Of a stretch of DNA of 13,935 bases, positions 7,150 through 13,935 are shown piece by piece. The translations under genes and the position numbers were made by a program. The notes under the pieces were generated by a model. It was not told the DNA's origin and ran no database searches. It saw only the letters and a program-made list of their open reading frames with translations. Within the stretch, counting starts at the first letter, position 1, and every line of letters begins with the position of its first letter. Origin of the DNA: Fidelibacterota bacterium (GTDB lineage: Bacteria > Fidelibacterota > JAANXI01); the NCBI GenBank assembly GCA_018263365.1, contig JAANXI010000131.1:1-13935 (forward strand), given 5' to 3'.

Positions 7150-8319
7150 TTACTGCGGTGCCAGCCCGACATCAATCCGGTCAATACGGAGCGTATTCGG
7201 CAAATACACTGGTACGACGGCATCGATAGTCCGCGGTGAGGTAAGAAAATACAATTTCACCGTTCGGTTTGTTTGCAGCATCTGAACCGGTAAAAGCTGC
7301 TGCCCGGCGAGAGTATTATAGTCTTCTTTCTGTTCAAGAAACTGGGAGTTCCCAACTGGCTCGATTTCCGAATTATCCGGCGCGTAGAAATCCACCTTTA
7401 CGGCCAGATTACCGTATCCCTGTTCGAGCAGACTCCGAAATTCCGCCGGTAAACTTTCCAGCGAGGCCGGCAGCGTGAGGACGGCATACTTGCCCTCGTT
7501 TCGGACATACTTATTTGTTTTGAGGAAATGGACCAGATCGGCAGTCGGCGTCAGCTCCACTTCAACCCACGCTTCGTAGGTATCGGCAGCGCCTGTCAGC
7601 GCCTGTAATGTAGGTTCTTCATACTGAATCGCATAGAGGGTGTCCACGGTGAGTAACTCCGTCAAGGCCTGCACCGTTCGATTGAACTCACTCAGACGGG
7701 TCTTTACCTCTTCCGCCTTCGGCGGCGCTTTAGAAGGTGCAGGGGGTTTTTGGGAACTCACCTTCGGCTGTACCTCCGGCTGTTTTTCCGGAGGTGACAT
7801 CTTTGATTTTTTCGCAATTGTTCTATCAGAGACTTCTCTTCTTTTCGAAAAAAAGGTGTTCTGAATCTTTCCGATGTAATCCGTTACCGCCTGTTCAGGA
7901 TTTGCTGGGTCTCCCGTGGATTCGACCAATCCCTGTGATTTCAGTGTGCGAAGGTCCAGCAGTTCCCCGACCAAATGTAATGCTCCATCGCGCACTTCGT
8001 ATTCATTCACCAGCGCATATCTGCGTGGCGGTGTATGGTATTTTCCGGAATCAGCATCTGGCGCCGATTTCTGCATCAATCTGTGGAAGGTCGCCTGATC
8101 AAGTTCGGTGATAAATGGTGTGGAGTACAGCTGCGCCCTTCCCTTTTCAGTCATAAAACTCCGCAGCTCAGGATAGACTGTATTCGATTCCATATTACTG
8201 AACGGCATAAAATATACCTGATGGATCGATATCTCCTCCGCAGAACTGTCGGTGGTTATCCCACAAAGTAATGCAAACAGGATAACGACGAATTTAATGC
8301 GGTAAGTGCTCAATGGCAT
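7150..8319 (-). CDS. Exported protein of unknown function
   Basis: A 389-aa protein that I do not recognise. Residues 1-28 form a signal peptide (positively charged TYRIK, hydrophobic FVVILFALLCGITT, a likely cut after SSA), so it should be periplasmic or secreted; no lipobox cysteine follows. Residues about 30-165 are a folded domain (IHQVYFMPFSNMESNTVYPE). A Pro/Lys/Gln-rich linker (about 170-205) follows, then a second domain with YEAWVEVELTPTADLVHFLK and a C-terminus ending in LRIDRIDVGLAPQ. It is the last gene of a four-gene leftward operon; its ATG at 8319 overlaps the gltX end by 26 bp, so it is probably translated by coupling. No adjacent gene suggests its role. A cell-envelope function is an inference from export only. 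Confidence 0.82.
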   Translation of the reverse strand: MPLSTYRIKFVVILFALLCGITTDSSAEEISIHQVYFMPFSNMESNTVYPELRSFMTEKGRAQLYSTPFITELDQATFHRLMQKSAPDADSGKYHTPPRRYALVNEYEVRDGALHLVGELLDLRTLKSQGLVESTGDPANPEQAVTDYIGKIQNTFFSKRREVSDRTIAKKSKMSPPEKQPEVQPKVSSQKPPAPSKAPPKAEEVKTRLSEFNRTVQALTELLTVDTLYAIQYEEPTLQALTGAADTYEAWVEVELTPTADLVHFLKTNKYVRNEGKYAVLTLPASLESLPAEFRSLLEQGYGNLAVKVDFYAPDNSEIEPVGNSQFLEQKEDYNTLAGQQLLPVQMLQTNRTVKLYFLTSPRTIDAVVPVYLPNTLRIDRIDVGLAPQ

Positions 8320-9739
8320 ATCCGATTCGTGTGATAAGTTGGTCTTTTCCGAGCAGCCCCATCACCTGAAAAATCCCGGGACTTATGCCCATCCCGGTGA
8401 TGGCCAGGCGCGTCGGGTGGATAAGTTGGGCTGCTTTAATATTCTGTGCTTCTGCGCAATCTCTGAGGGCGGTTTCCAGACTGTCCGGGCTGAAATCATC
8501 AAGCGCCTTTAAACGTTTAAGCCATACTCCCATGGATTCGTTTACCGACTCGTCCGGCCAGAAGCGCCCCGCAGATTCGGTATCGAACTTCTGTGGAGCA
8601 TTCCAAAAATACGAACCGAATTTTGCGAAATCGTACAGTGTCGTCACCCGGGATTGCAGTAATTCGATCACATCATGGAGATACTCCTCATCAAATTCGT
8701 CTTCGCCTGCAATATTTTCCTCAACAAGGACTAACTTCACAAATCCGACTAAATCGGCGGTGTCCCATCTCGAGAAATGTTCCCCGCTAACCCAGTCCAA
8801 TTTCTTCTGGTCAAATATTGCGCTGGATTTTGAGACACGGAGCATGTCGAATTGCTCAATCAGCTCATTCGGAAAGAATATCTCCTCATTGCTTTTGGGT
8901 GTCCAACCAAGTAACGAAAGATAATTTAGAATTGCCGTATGCAGATAGCCGCGCTGTTTGTACTCATCCACCGAGGTGGCGCCGTGGCGTTTACTCAGCC
9001 GTTTACCATCGCTCCCAAGGATAAGTGGTAGATGCGCGAATTTCGGCACCTCGTAACCGAGCGCAATATACAGGAGAATCTGCTTCGGTGTATTGGACAG
9101 GTGATCTTCCCCCCGGATAACATTGGTGATGCCCATTTCGGCATCGTCCGCCACCACCGCCAGTTGATAGACCGGCGTACCATCCCGGCGCTGGATGATA
9201 AAGTCGTCGATCTCCGATTTATTCACCGAAATTTTCTTGTAAATCCGATCCTTGAAGTTCACCCAGCCTTCGTCCACGCGAAACCGGACTGCGAATTCTT
9301 TGCCTGCATCCAGATTTTGTCGAATTGTCTCTTCCGACCAATCCCGGCATGTGCCGTCGTACTGATAGGCGGTGTCATCATCCGATTTGGCCTTTTGCCG
9401 TTTCTGCTCCAGTGCTTCCGGCGTACAAAAGCACCGGTATGCTTTACCTTCGGACAGCAATCGATCGACTGCATCTTTGTGAGCCTGAATATTGTTGGAT
9501 TGATACACGACTTCTTCATCCGGTCTGAGGCCGAGCCACTCCATACTTTCCAGAATTTTCTCGACCATTGCCGCCTTGGAACGCTCTGTATCGGTATCCT
9601 CGATTCGAATGAGGAATTTCCCATTGTTTTGTCGGGCAAACAGCCAATTGAATATGGCCGTTCTGGCGCCCCCAACATGGAGGTATCCAGTGGGACTGGG
9701 GGCAAATCGGACGCGGATATCGGAATCAACGGGTGTCAT
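8294..9739 (-). CDS. gltX: Glutamate--tRNA ligase
   Basis: Charges tRNA with glutamate (class I aminoacyl-tRNA synthetase, cytosolic). It is 481 aa from the ATG at 9739, a normal length; a TTG two codons earlier (9745) is an alternative start. The HIGH-type motif is PSPTGYLHVGG (residues 14-24) and the KMSKS-type motif is KRLSKRHGA (246-254). RGEDHLSNTPKQILLYIALG is the canonical GluRS signature. Cysteines at 103, 105 and 131 (YRCFCTPE, YDGTCR) resemble the zinc site of many GluRSs. Whether it also charges tRNA-Gln cannot be told from the sequence; gatCAB or glnS are not in the window. Its start overlaps the preceding membrane-protein gene by 14 bp and its end overlaps the next gene, so the operon is translationally coupled. 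Confidence 0.97.
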   Translation of the reverse strand: MTPVDSDIRVRFAPSPTGYLHVGGARTAIFNWLFARQNNGKFLIRIEDTDTERSKAAMVEKILESMEWLGLRPDEEVVYQSNNIQAHKDAVDRLLSEGKAYRCFCTPEALEQKRQKAKSDDDTAYQYDGTCRDWSEETIRQNLDAGKEFAVRFRVDEGWVNFKDRIYKKISVNKSEIDDFIIQRRDGTPVYQLAVVADDAEMGITNVIRGEDHLSNTPKQILLYIALGYEVPKFAHLPLILGSDGKRLSKRHGATSVDEYKQRGYLHTAILNYLSLLGWTPKSNEEIFFPNELIEQFDMLRVSKSSAIFDQKKLDWVSGEHFSRWDTADLVGFVKLVLVEENIAGEDEFDEEYLHDVIELLQSRVTTLYDFAKFGSYFWNAPQKFDTESAGRFWPDESVNESMGVWLKRLKALDDFSPDSLETALRDCAEAQNIKAAQLIHPTRLAITGMGISPGIFQVMGLLGKDQLITRIGYAIEHLPH

Positions 9740-10187
9740 CGTCAAGGGAGTCGCTTTCCGTTACATCATTGGTATTTTCAATTTCTTTTGGAGGCTCCGG
9801 AGTGTCGGGCCCGGAGGATTGTTGTGCAGCAGGCTGTGGCGAGAGGGAGTCGGGCAGCGAAATTTCAAACTCCAGGCCGCCGCTTTGCCGGTTCATCCAG
9901 TTGTAAATCAGCCCTCCCAGGCCGGTTAATACTGTAAACACAACACTGCCAAATATCCCGTAAAAAATGGCAAACATGATGACGAACATGCCCCCCAAAT
10001 CCTGGAAGGCCTCCATCGGCATCCCGGCGCCGGCCCCGGAAAAGGTCGCGGCGAACTGACGCATAAATCCAATCCAGAACAGTCCGAAAATCAGGGTAAT
10101 CAGTGTAAAAACGATCCAGCTGATGATAAACACATTTTTGACGAGCGGCCATAGCGGCATCGCGTAAATTTTGATGGTATGTCGCAT
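9726..10187 (-). CDS. Two-TM membrane protein (DUF3566-like)
   Basis: A 153-aa inner-membrane protein of unknown function. The ATG at 10187 is chosen because GAGGAA lies just upstream; a GTG at 10205 would add six residues. There are two hydrophobic segments (about 18-42 and 66-95), joined by a Gly/Met-rich loop. The second ends in GLGGLIYNWMNRQSGGLEFEI, which resembles the conserved 'YN...GG.E' end of DUF3566 membrane proteins; I rate that likeness as tentative. The C-terminal 45 residues are Pro/Ser-rich and end in an acidic stretch (ESDSLDDDTR), probably cytoplasmic. It sits between a Nudix hydrolase and gltX in one operon; its stop overlaps the gltX start. Confidence 0.82.
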   Translation of the reverse strand: MRHTIKIYAMPLWPLVKNVFIISWIVFTLITLIFGLFWIGFMRQFAATFSGAGAGMPMEAFQDLGGMFVIMFAIFYGIFGSVVFTVLTGLGGLIYNWMNRQSGGLEFEISLPDSLSPQPAAQQSSGPDTPEPPKEIENTNDVTESDSLDDDTR

Positions 10188-10268
10188 AATTTCCTCTTGT
10201 CTCACTTACGATTGTCGCAAATTACTCTGCCGAACCCCGAAAATCAATGGATTGAACCGGACATCGGA

Positions 10269-10835
10269 TCAGGCAGAATTTTCGAGGATCGCCTTAAAAT
10301 TTCTGATAATGAATGCGGTGACGCCCCAGATAGTGTACCGCCCATAATCGTAAAACCAGACATCCATACTCTCTCCGCCTCTGGAATATTCCCTGGTATA
10401 ACCGTTGGATTCGTCCAGAAAGTACGCCAGCGGCACGGTAAAAAAATCGGACACCTCGCTGGGTTGGGGCGAAAGCACTGGCAGTTCTTGTATAAATCCG
10501 ACAAAGGGCGTCACAATGTATCCGGTGGGCGTCCACATATCATCAATCCTCCCAAGGATTTCAATATGCTCGGTTTTCAGCGCTAATTCCTCGTGAGTCT
10601 CCCGGAGTGCCGTGGCTTCCAGTGAGTCATCACTTGCTTCAATTGATCCGCCGGGAAAGGAGATCTGCCCTTTATGATGCTCCACATCATCAGTCCGGAC
10701 GGTGAACAGCAGTTCCAGTTCATCTTTCCCGCCGATTAGCGGGATAAGCACGGCGGCGCGGGTCAGCTGCGCATCCTGCTGAACCGCGGGAGTATGAGCC
10801 TGAATCCGTTTTTGTATTTGGGTGAGAGCAGACAT
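10269..10835 (-). CDS. Nudix hydrolase, probable CoA pyrophosphatase (NudL/NUDT7-like)
   Basis: Members of this family split coenzyme A and its derivatives into phosphopantetheine and 3',5'-ADP. At 188 aa it has the usual size. LLFTVRTDDVEHHKGQISF runs into PGG at 61-63; this UPF0035-type motif marks the CoA-specific branch. It is followed by a Nudix box from G63 to L86 with R78-E79 and E82-E83 as metal ligands. The box has one residue more than the general Nudix consensus between the acidic position (D69) and the RE pair, the same variant as I recall for E. coli NudL. It is the first gene of the leftward operon with the membrane protein, gltX and an exported protein, 81 bp before the next gene. 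The ribosome site is weak (AGGA touching the ATG). The specific substrate is inferred from the motif. Confidence 0.9.
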   Translation of the reverse strand: MSALTQIQKRIQAHTPAVQQDAQLTRAAVLIPLIGGKDELELLFTVRTDDVEHHKGQISFPGGSIEASDDSLEATALRETHEELALKTEHIEILGRIDDMWTPTGYIVTPFVGFIQELPVLSPQPSEVSDFFTVPLAYFLDESNGYTREYSRGGESMDVWFYDYGRYTIWGVTAFIIRNFKAILENSA

Positions 10836-10864
10836 TCCTGAATCTTTGTATTTGTCAGTCTGTG

Positions 10865-10893
10865 ATGTTAGAAAGAACCGACGTTATTGTAAA
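10865..10893 (-). promoter_or_regulatory. Promoter of the Nudix-gltX operon
   Basis: On the minus strand TTTACA (10888-10893) and TAACAT (10865-10870) are 17 bases apart, 30 bases upstream of the Nudix ATG. A reasonable sigma-70 match, not tested. Confidence 0.6.
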
Positions 10894-10983
10894 GAATATT
10901 TCGATTTATCGATCCAGGGAATCAAAATTCCACGGCTGGAATCACCGGCAATCACCAAATTCCAATTGTGTTAATTTTACGAT

Positions 10984-11334
10984 ATGATTCTCGTCCACAA
11001 AAAAAATTCTGTCGACAGGAAATTTTGTTGTATTCAACTGCGGGATGTGGAATATCCTCTACTATTCGCGTTACTCCAGCAAATTCACACGCAGAAAAAC
11101 TCAGGTTATATCGTTGTGGATTTTGATGAATTTCAGGAACGGCTACACCAGGGATTTCAGGGACTGACTGTCCAGTTCAATGAAATGCAGGAACACCTGC
11201 GACCTGTCCAGTCCCTAGAAATTGGTTCAGCCATCCACTCCCTGTTGAAACAATATCTGTGCACCCACTCGCAGCTCACAACAAATCTGCAGGCCAAATT
11301 GTTGCGCATCATTCAGACGGGCAAAGTCGAGTGA
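10984..11334 (+). CDS. Hypothetical 116-aa protein
   Basis: Not recognised. The frame runs from ATG at 10984 to TGA at 11334; codon choice (CAG, CTG, GAA favoured) resembles the surrounding genes, which supports real coding. The protein has no signal peptide. After a charged N-terminus it has alternating hydrophobic segments (YPLLFALLQQIH, SGYIVVDFDEFQERL) and a leucine/glutamine-rich second half (SLLKQYLCTHSQLTTNLQAK), so it is likely mostly helical and soluble. There is no clear Shine-Dalgarno, and TATGAT overlapping the ATG could be a -10 box, which would make the mRNA nearly leaderless. It is divergent from the Nudix operon and followed within 20 bp by the hairpin array. It could instead be a decayed gene. 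Confidence 0.5.
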   Translation: MILVHKKNSVDRKFCCIQLRDVEYPLLFALLQQIHTQKNSGYIVVDFDEFQERLHQGFQGLTVQFNEMQEHLRPVQSLEIGSAIHSLLKQYLCTHSQLTTNLQAKLLRIIQTGKVE

Positions 11335-11352
11335 CTTGGCGGCGTTGCCCCT

Positions 11353-11495
11353 TTCCCGGGAGGGAGCCCTTCCGGGCCGACACGCTCAGCTCCGGAAGGA
11401 GCCTCTCCGGAGGGATGACGCCTCGGGGTGTCACTCTCCGATATATCGGAGCAGGCTTGAGCCTGTCGCTCCGGGAGGAGTCTTGCCGGAAGGCA
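11353..11495. repeat. String of nine consecutive tetraloop hairpins
   Basis: Stem arms: 11354-57/62-65, 11366-69/74-77, 11389-93/98-402, 11402-05/10-13, 11416-22/27-33, 11436-41/46-51, 11452-56/61-65, 11469-72/77-80 and 11484-87/92-95. Every loop has four bases: GGGA, TTCC, GGAA, TCCG, TCGG, TATA, TTGA, GGGA and GGAA. Several are GNRA or UNCG tetraloops as RNA. Stems are 4-7 bp, perfect or with one G-U pair, mostly 0-4 bases apart. A 27-base double-hairpin unit recurs: GCTCCGG-AAGGAG... at 11389-11415 and 11468-11494 (21 of 27 identical), with a looser copy at 11353-11379. It lies between convergent genes. No terminator T-run is attached. Confidence 0.75.
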
Positions 11496-11534
11496 TCTCT
11501 GATGAAAAAGAGCGGCTTCCAGGGCCTTGAGTGT

Positions 11535-13112
11535 TTACTTGATCACTACCGCCCTAACAATCCTCTCGGCCTGTAAATTCTGTCCACTACTTTCAAAGCC
11601 CACCCGAATCAGATACACTCCCGATGAAACCGCATTTCCCTGGAAATCAGTACTATTCCAGTGGAATGCATATTTTCTCGGCGCAGGAACACTCCTTTGC
11701 TCCGATAGAATGCGCTGCCCCCGGAGGTTAAAGATCTCTATGGAAACATTCCCGGGCTGCGGCACCTGATATTCGATAGTCGTTTCGGCGTTGAACGGGT
11801 TGGGATAGTTCTGGCTTATACGGAATTCCATGGGTACATGAGGTTCATCCGCAATTTTGACCGGGATTTTACTCGTCGCACCCCACAATTGTGGTGTACC
11901 TGTCCGGTCGGAAACCCAGAGAATTACCGGCTGCAGTGAATCACCTTGCGCAGGCAAATGGGTGATCGCCGGGTTTGCATCCGAACCGGGATTACCAGTC
12001 AATTGTACACCAGCAGAATCCGACGGTGTCGCCCGGAAAAATATTTCACGATTATTATCCACGACTGCATCCCACGTCAGCAAGGTCCGGGTTGTATCGA
12101 TATTCCTGATCGAGATTCTTCCCATATCCGCATTATCCCCCATTGGGAAAAGAGACGGCTCTTCCTTCCAGTCGGTATAAAAGGTTGGTAAGGTGTATGG
12201 ATGATGCGAACGACTCTCCAGCAATCCAAGGACATCGGTACTGTCATTCTGTTCAATCCAACCCATCGCAGGGTACTCCCTGTGCCCCTGCGCGACATCA
12301 AGCGCAGAAATTTCATCTCTGGTACCAATTAAAGGCCAGGATTCCGGGTTAGCTAAATAGACAGGCGAATTTGCGATATACCATGCATCACCGGATTTTA
12401 TCCTTGCGATTACATTATTGGTGAACATGTCGTGGTCAAAAAATGTTGCGACGTGAAAATCCTGCAAGGAGTCTGCAGGTAAGCCAGCTTGTTCGATTGT
12501 GATCGTATCCGTTTCCAAAGTCGCTGTATTATCGGTATCAAAGCGTAACTGGTACAAATATTGAAAGTCGGTTCCGGGATAATAAAGTACAAGTTCCTCA
12601 GCCGCCCAGATGCCTAGCCCGGGGTACAGGTGAATCCAGGGTATCAGTGGTGTTGTTGCGAGTGTATCTGTGTCAGTCCATCCACCAGAGCACTGACGCC
12701 TCCAAAGGATATCAACAGAATCGGCATTTTCCCGGGTGTGCAGCCAAGCAATCACCGGGGTTTGTTCACTTGCAAGTCCACCATATTCCAGGGAAACCAG
12801 GGTCGGGCTATAGGCCTGACCGGTTGATTGCGACAGCTGCATAGTGCGGGATTCAACAGATTGGTATTGGCTCCATAATTTTGTGAGAAATATGTCCGTT
12901 ATCGTGTCGGTAGTTTGTCCTCTCCATACCACCCATGAAGTGTCTGCGTCAGGCACAAAATTGTTCATCACTTCCGGACTGCCCACGACCTGGACTGAAT
13001 CTGAAATCATAAGGGGCTCGGACCATCCCTCCGCAACTGTGGACACCGGTAAAAGAAGCAGACAAAACACCATCACTGGAATCACTGCAAAATATTTCCT
13101 GTGTGTATCCAT
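11535..13112 (-). CDS. Exported protein with FlgD-like / type IX-type C-terminal sorting domain
   Basis: A 525-aa secreted protein. Residues 1-28 are a signal peptide (MDTHRKYF, hydrophobic VIPVMVFCLLLLPVSTV, AEG). The middle, about 30-425, is a Trp/Asp/Thr-rich beta-type region with recurring units such as VIAWLHTRENADSVDILWRR, LLTWDAVVDNNREIFFR and VILWVSDRTGTPQLWGA, suggesting a beta-propeller-like fold; the function is unknown. Residues 431-525 are the C-terminal domain: QNYPNPFNAETTIEYQVPQP, VSIEIFNLRGQ and AVSSGVYLIRV, the signature of FlgD-like / Por-type sorting domains that send proteins across the outer membrane through a type IX system. No type IX genes are visible here. The ATG at 13112 follows GGGGAG. 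It starts 16 bp after a paralogous gene, so the two are probably cotranscribed. Confidence 0.88.
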   Translation of the reverse strand: MDTHRKYFAVIPVMVFCLLLLPVSTVAEGWSEPLMISDSVQVVGSPEVMNNFVPDADTSWVVWRGQTTDTITDIFLTKLWSQYQSVESRTMQLSQSTGQAYSPTLVSLEYGGLASEQTPVIAWLHTRENADSVDILWRRQCSGGWTDTDTLATTPLIPWIHLYPGLGIWAAEELVLYYPGTDFQYLYQLRFDTDNTATLETDTITIEQAGLPADSLQDFHVATFFDHDMFTNNVIARIKSGDAWYIANSPVYLANPESWPLIGTRDEISALDVAQGHREYPAMGWIEQNDSTDVLGLLESRSHHPYTLPTFYTDWKEEPSLFPMGDNADMGRISIRNIDTTRTLLTWDAVVDNNREIFFRATPSDSAGVQLTGNPGSDANPAITHLPAQGDSLQPVILWVSDRTGTPQLWGATSKIPVKIADEPHVPMEFRISQNYPNPFNAETTIEYQVPQPGNVSIEIFNLRGQRILSEQRSVPAPRKYAFHWNSTDFQGNAVSSGVYLIRVGFESSGQNLQAERIVRAVVIK

Positions 13113-13128
13113 AGGATTGCTCCCCGGA

Positions 13129-13915
13129 TTATTTTATTAGTATAGCCCTGAATTTTTTAATCCGGCTTACCCTGCGTATACTGTCATAATATTTCACATT
13201 TATCAGATATACTCCGGAACTCACAGGAGCCCCAGTATCCGTTGTTCCGTTCCACTGAAAAGCAAATTCACCCGGTTCCCTTATACTAGAGGTATAGCTC
13301 CTGAGCAATTGCCCCCGTACGTTATAGATATCAATGGTAACATTGCCGGGATGTGGTATTGTGTATTCGATACGTTTGGGCGTTGAACGGATTAGGGTAG
13401 TTCTGGCTTACCTGGTAATCCTGCGGAATGTTTGGCTCATCATCGACCGCAACCGGTACTCTGTTTGTCGCAGCCCAGATTCTGGCTGTTCCGGTGCGGT
13501 CGGATTTCCAGAGAACGGTGATGTTGAAGGAATCACTGGAGACTTTGTGATGGATGATAAGTGGTTCTGAATCATTACTTATGTTCGAGGTTATCTGCAC
13601 CGGGGAATCTGTAAATCGATCGTCTTGCACAAAAATCTCACGATTGCCATTGACTTCGGCGTCCCAGGCGATCATTGTTCGGCTGGGTTCCAGATAATCC
13701 AGGACAAAATTATCGGCAGCGTCTCCAAAGGTCTCAATAGTTTGCACAGAATCCCAGGCAGTCCACCCCAGGTCGTCCGTGCCGATTGCTGCATACGATG
13801 CCAGATAGTAGGCTCCCTGTTCGCCGGTTCGGCTCCACCATAAAAGCCGGGGTATCGCATACTGCCCCGGGGTACATATAAGTTCCTCTATTGGGACATC
13901 CGAGGTAAAGAGTTG
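13129..13915 (-). CDS. Paralogous sorting-domain protein, 5' end missing, frameshifted
   Basis: C-terminal part of a second exported protein of the same family as its downstream neighbour; the start lies beyond the contig end. Readable text begins QLFTSDVPIEELICTPGQY and continues IGTDDLGWTAWDSVQ, TMIAWDAEVNGNREIFVQ and ITVLWKSDRTGTARIWAA, matching the neighbour's repeated units. QNYPNPFNAQT then breaks off at 13372 and goes to a stop at 13331. In the next frame the domain continues intact: IEYTIPHPGNVTIDIYNVRG, ending APVSSGVYLINVKYYD and RAILIK before TAA (13129-13131). The neighbour has ACG ACT ATC here; this copy has ACG T ATC, so two bases are missing. This may be a real lesion or, so near an adapter-bearing contig end, an assembly error. 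Confidence 0.8.
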
Positions 13916-13935
13916 AGATCGGAAGAGCGTCTGTA
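13916..13935 (+). other. Illumina adapter remnant at contig end
   Basis: AGATCGGAAGAGCGTC (13916-13931) is exactly the start of the Illumina TruSeq universal-adapter read-through sequence. The remaining TGTA also fits it if one G is skipped. This is library sequence joined to genomic DNA, so the true genomic sequence ends at about 13915. Confidence 0.93.

Noticed and set aside
9032..9937. A 301-codon open frame on the plus strand opposite gltX
   Set aside because: Antisense to gltX and the membrane-protein gene, both clearly real; the translation shows no family features.
11353..11495. Hairpin array as terminator, integron attC site or CRISPR
   Set aside because: No U-run follows a stem, no attC R boxes or integrase are present, and the units are not equal repeats with unique spacers.
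13331..13747. A separate 138-aa gene starting at GTG 13747
   Set aside because: The frame is open upstream of this GTG with matching paralog sequence, and its end is created by the frameshift; it is a fragment of the larger gene.

Overview
The window looks like the end of a short-read contig from an uncultured or little-studied bacterium of the Fibrobacterota-Chlorobiota-Bacteroidota (FCB) superphylum. This rests on four things. The primary sigma factor is short (285 aa) and lacks region 1.1. Two secreted proteins end in the 'QNYPNPFN' FlgD-like / type IX-type C-terminal sorting domain, which is common in Marinimicrobia, Calditrichota, Ignavibacteria and relatives. groESL sits behind a CIRCE element. 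Coding GC is moderate. The phylum cannot be fixed from the sequence alone.

Layout. 1-1241 (-): 5' part of metE (cobalamin-independent methionine synthase), running off the left edge and apparently lacking about 140 internal residues. 1242-1550: AT-rich spacer with a perfect 22-bp palindrome. 1551-3761 (-): groES-groEL operon with promoter, perfect CIRCE operator and terminator. 3878-4231 (-): stand-alone receiver-domain response regulator. 4471-4643 (+): tRNA-Phe(GAA) with promoter and terminator. 4682-5546 (-): DcsG-like ATP-grasp ligase split by one extra base in a 7-base homopolymer. 5780-7021 (+): rpoD-type sigma factor and rpsU with promoter and terminator.

7150-10893 (-): a tight operon read Nudix CoA pyrophosphatase, two-TM membrane protein, gltX, secreted protein of unknown function. 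The last two junctions overlap. 10984-11334 (+): a 116-codon orphan ORF. 11353-11495: an unusual string of nine consecutive small hairpins, each with a four-base loop. 11535-13915 (-): two tandem paralogous exported proteins with sorting domains; the upstream one is incomplete and frameshifted. 13916-13935: Illumina adapter sequence, not genomic DNA.

Most of the window is housekeeping (protein folding, translation, transcription initiation, methionine synthesis). The parts that standard annotation does not explain are the tetraloop-hairpin array at 11353-11495 with its neighbouring orphan ORF, and the internally shortened MetE. Two frameshifts and the adapter remnant mean that indels here, especially near the right end, should be confirmed on reads before biology is built on them.
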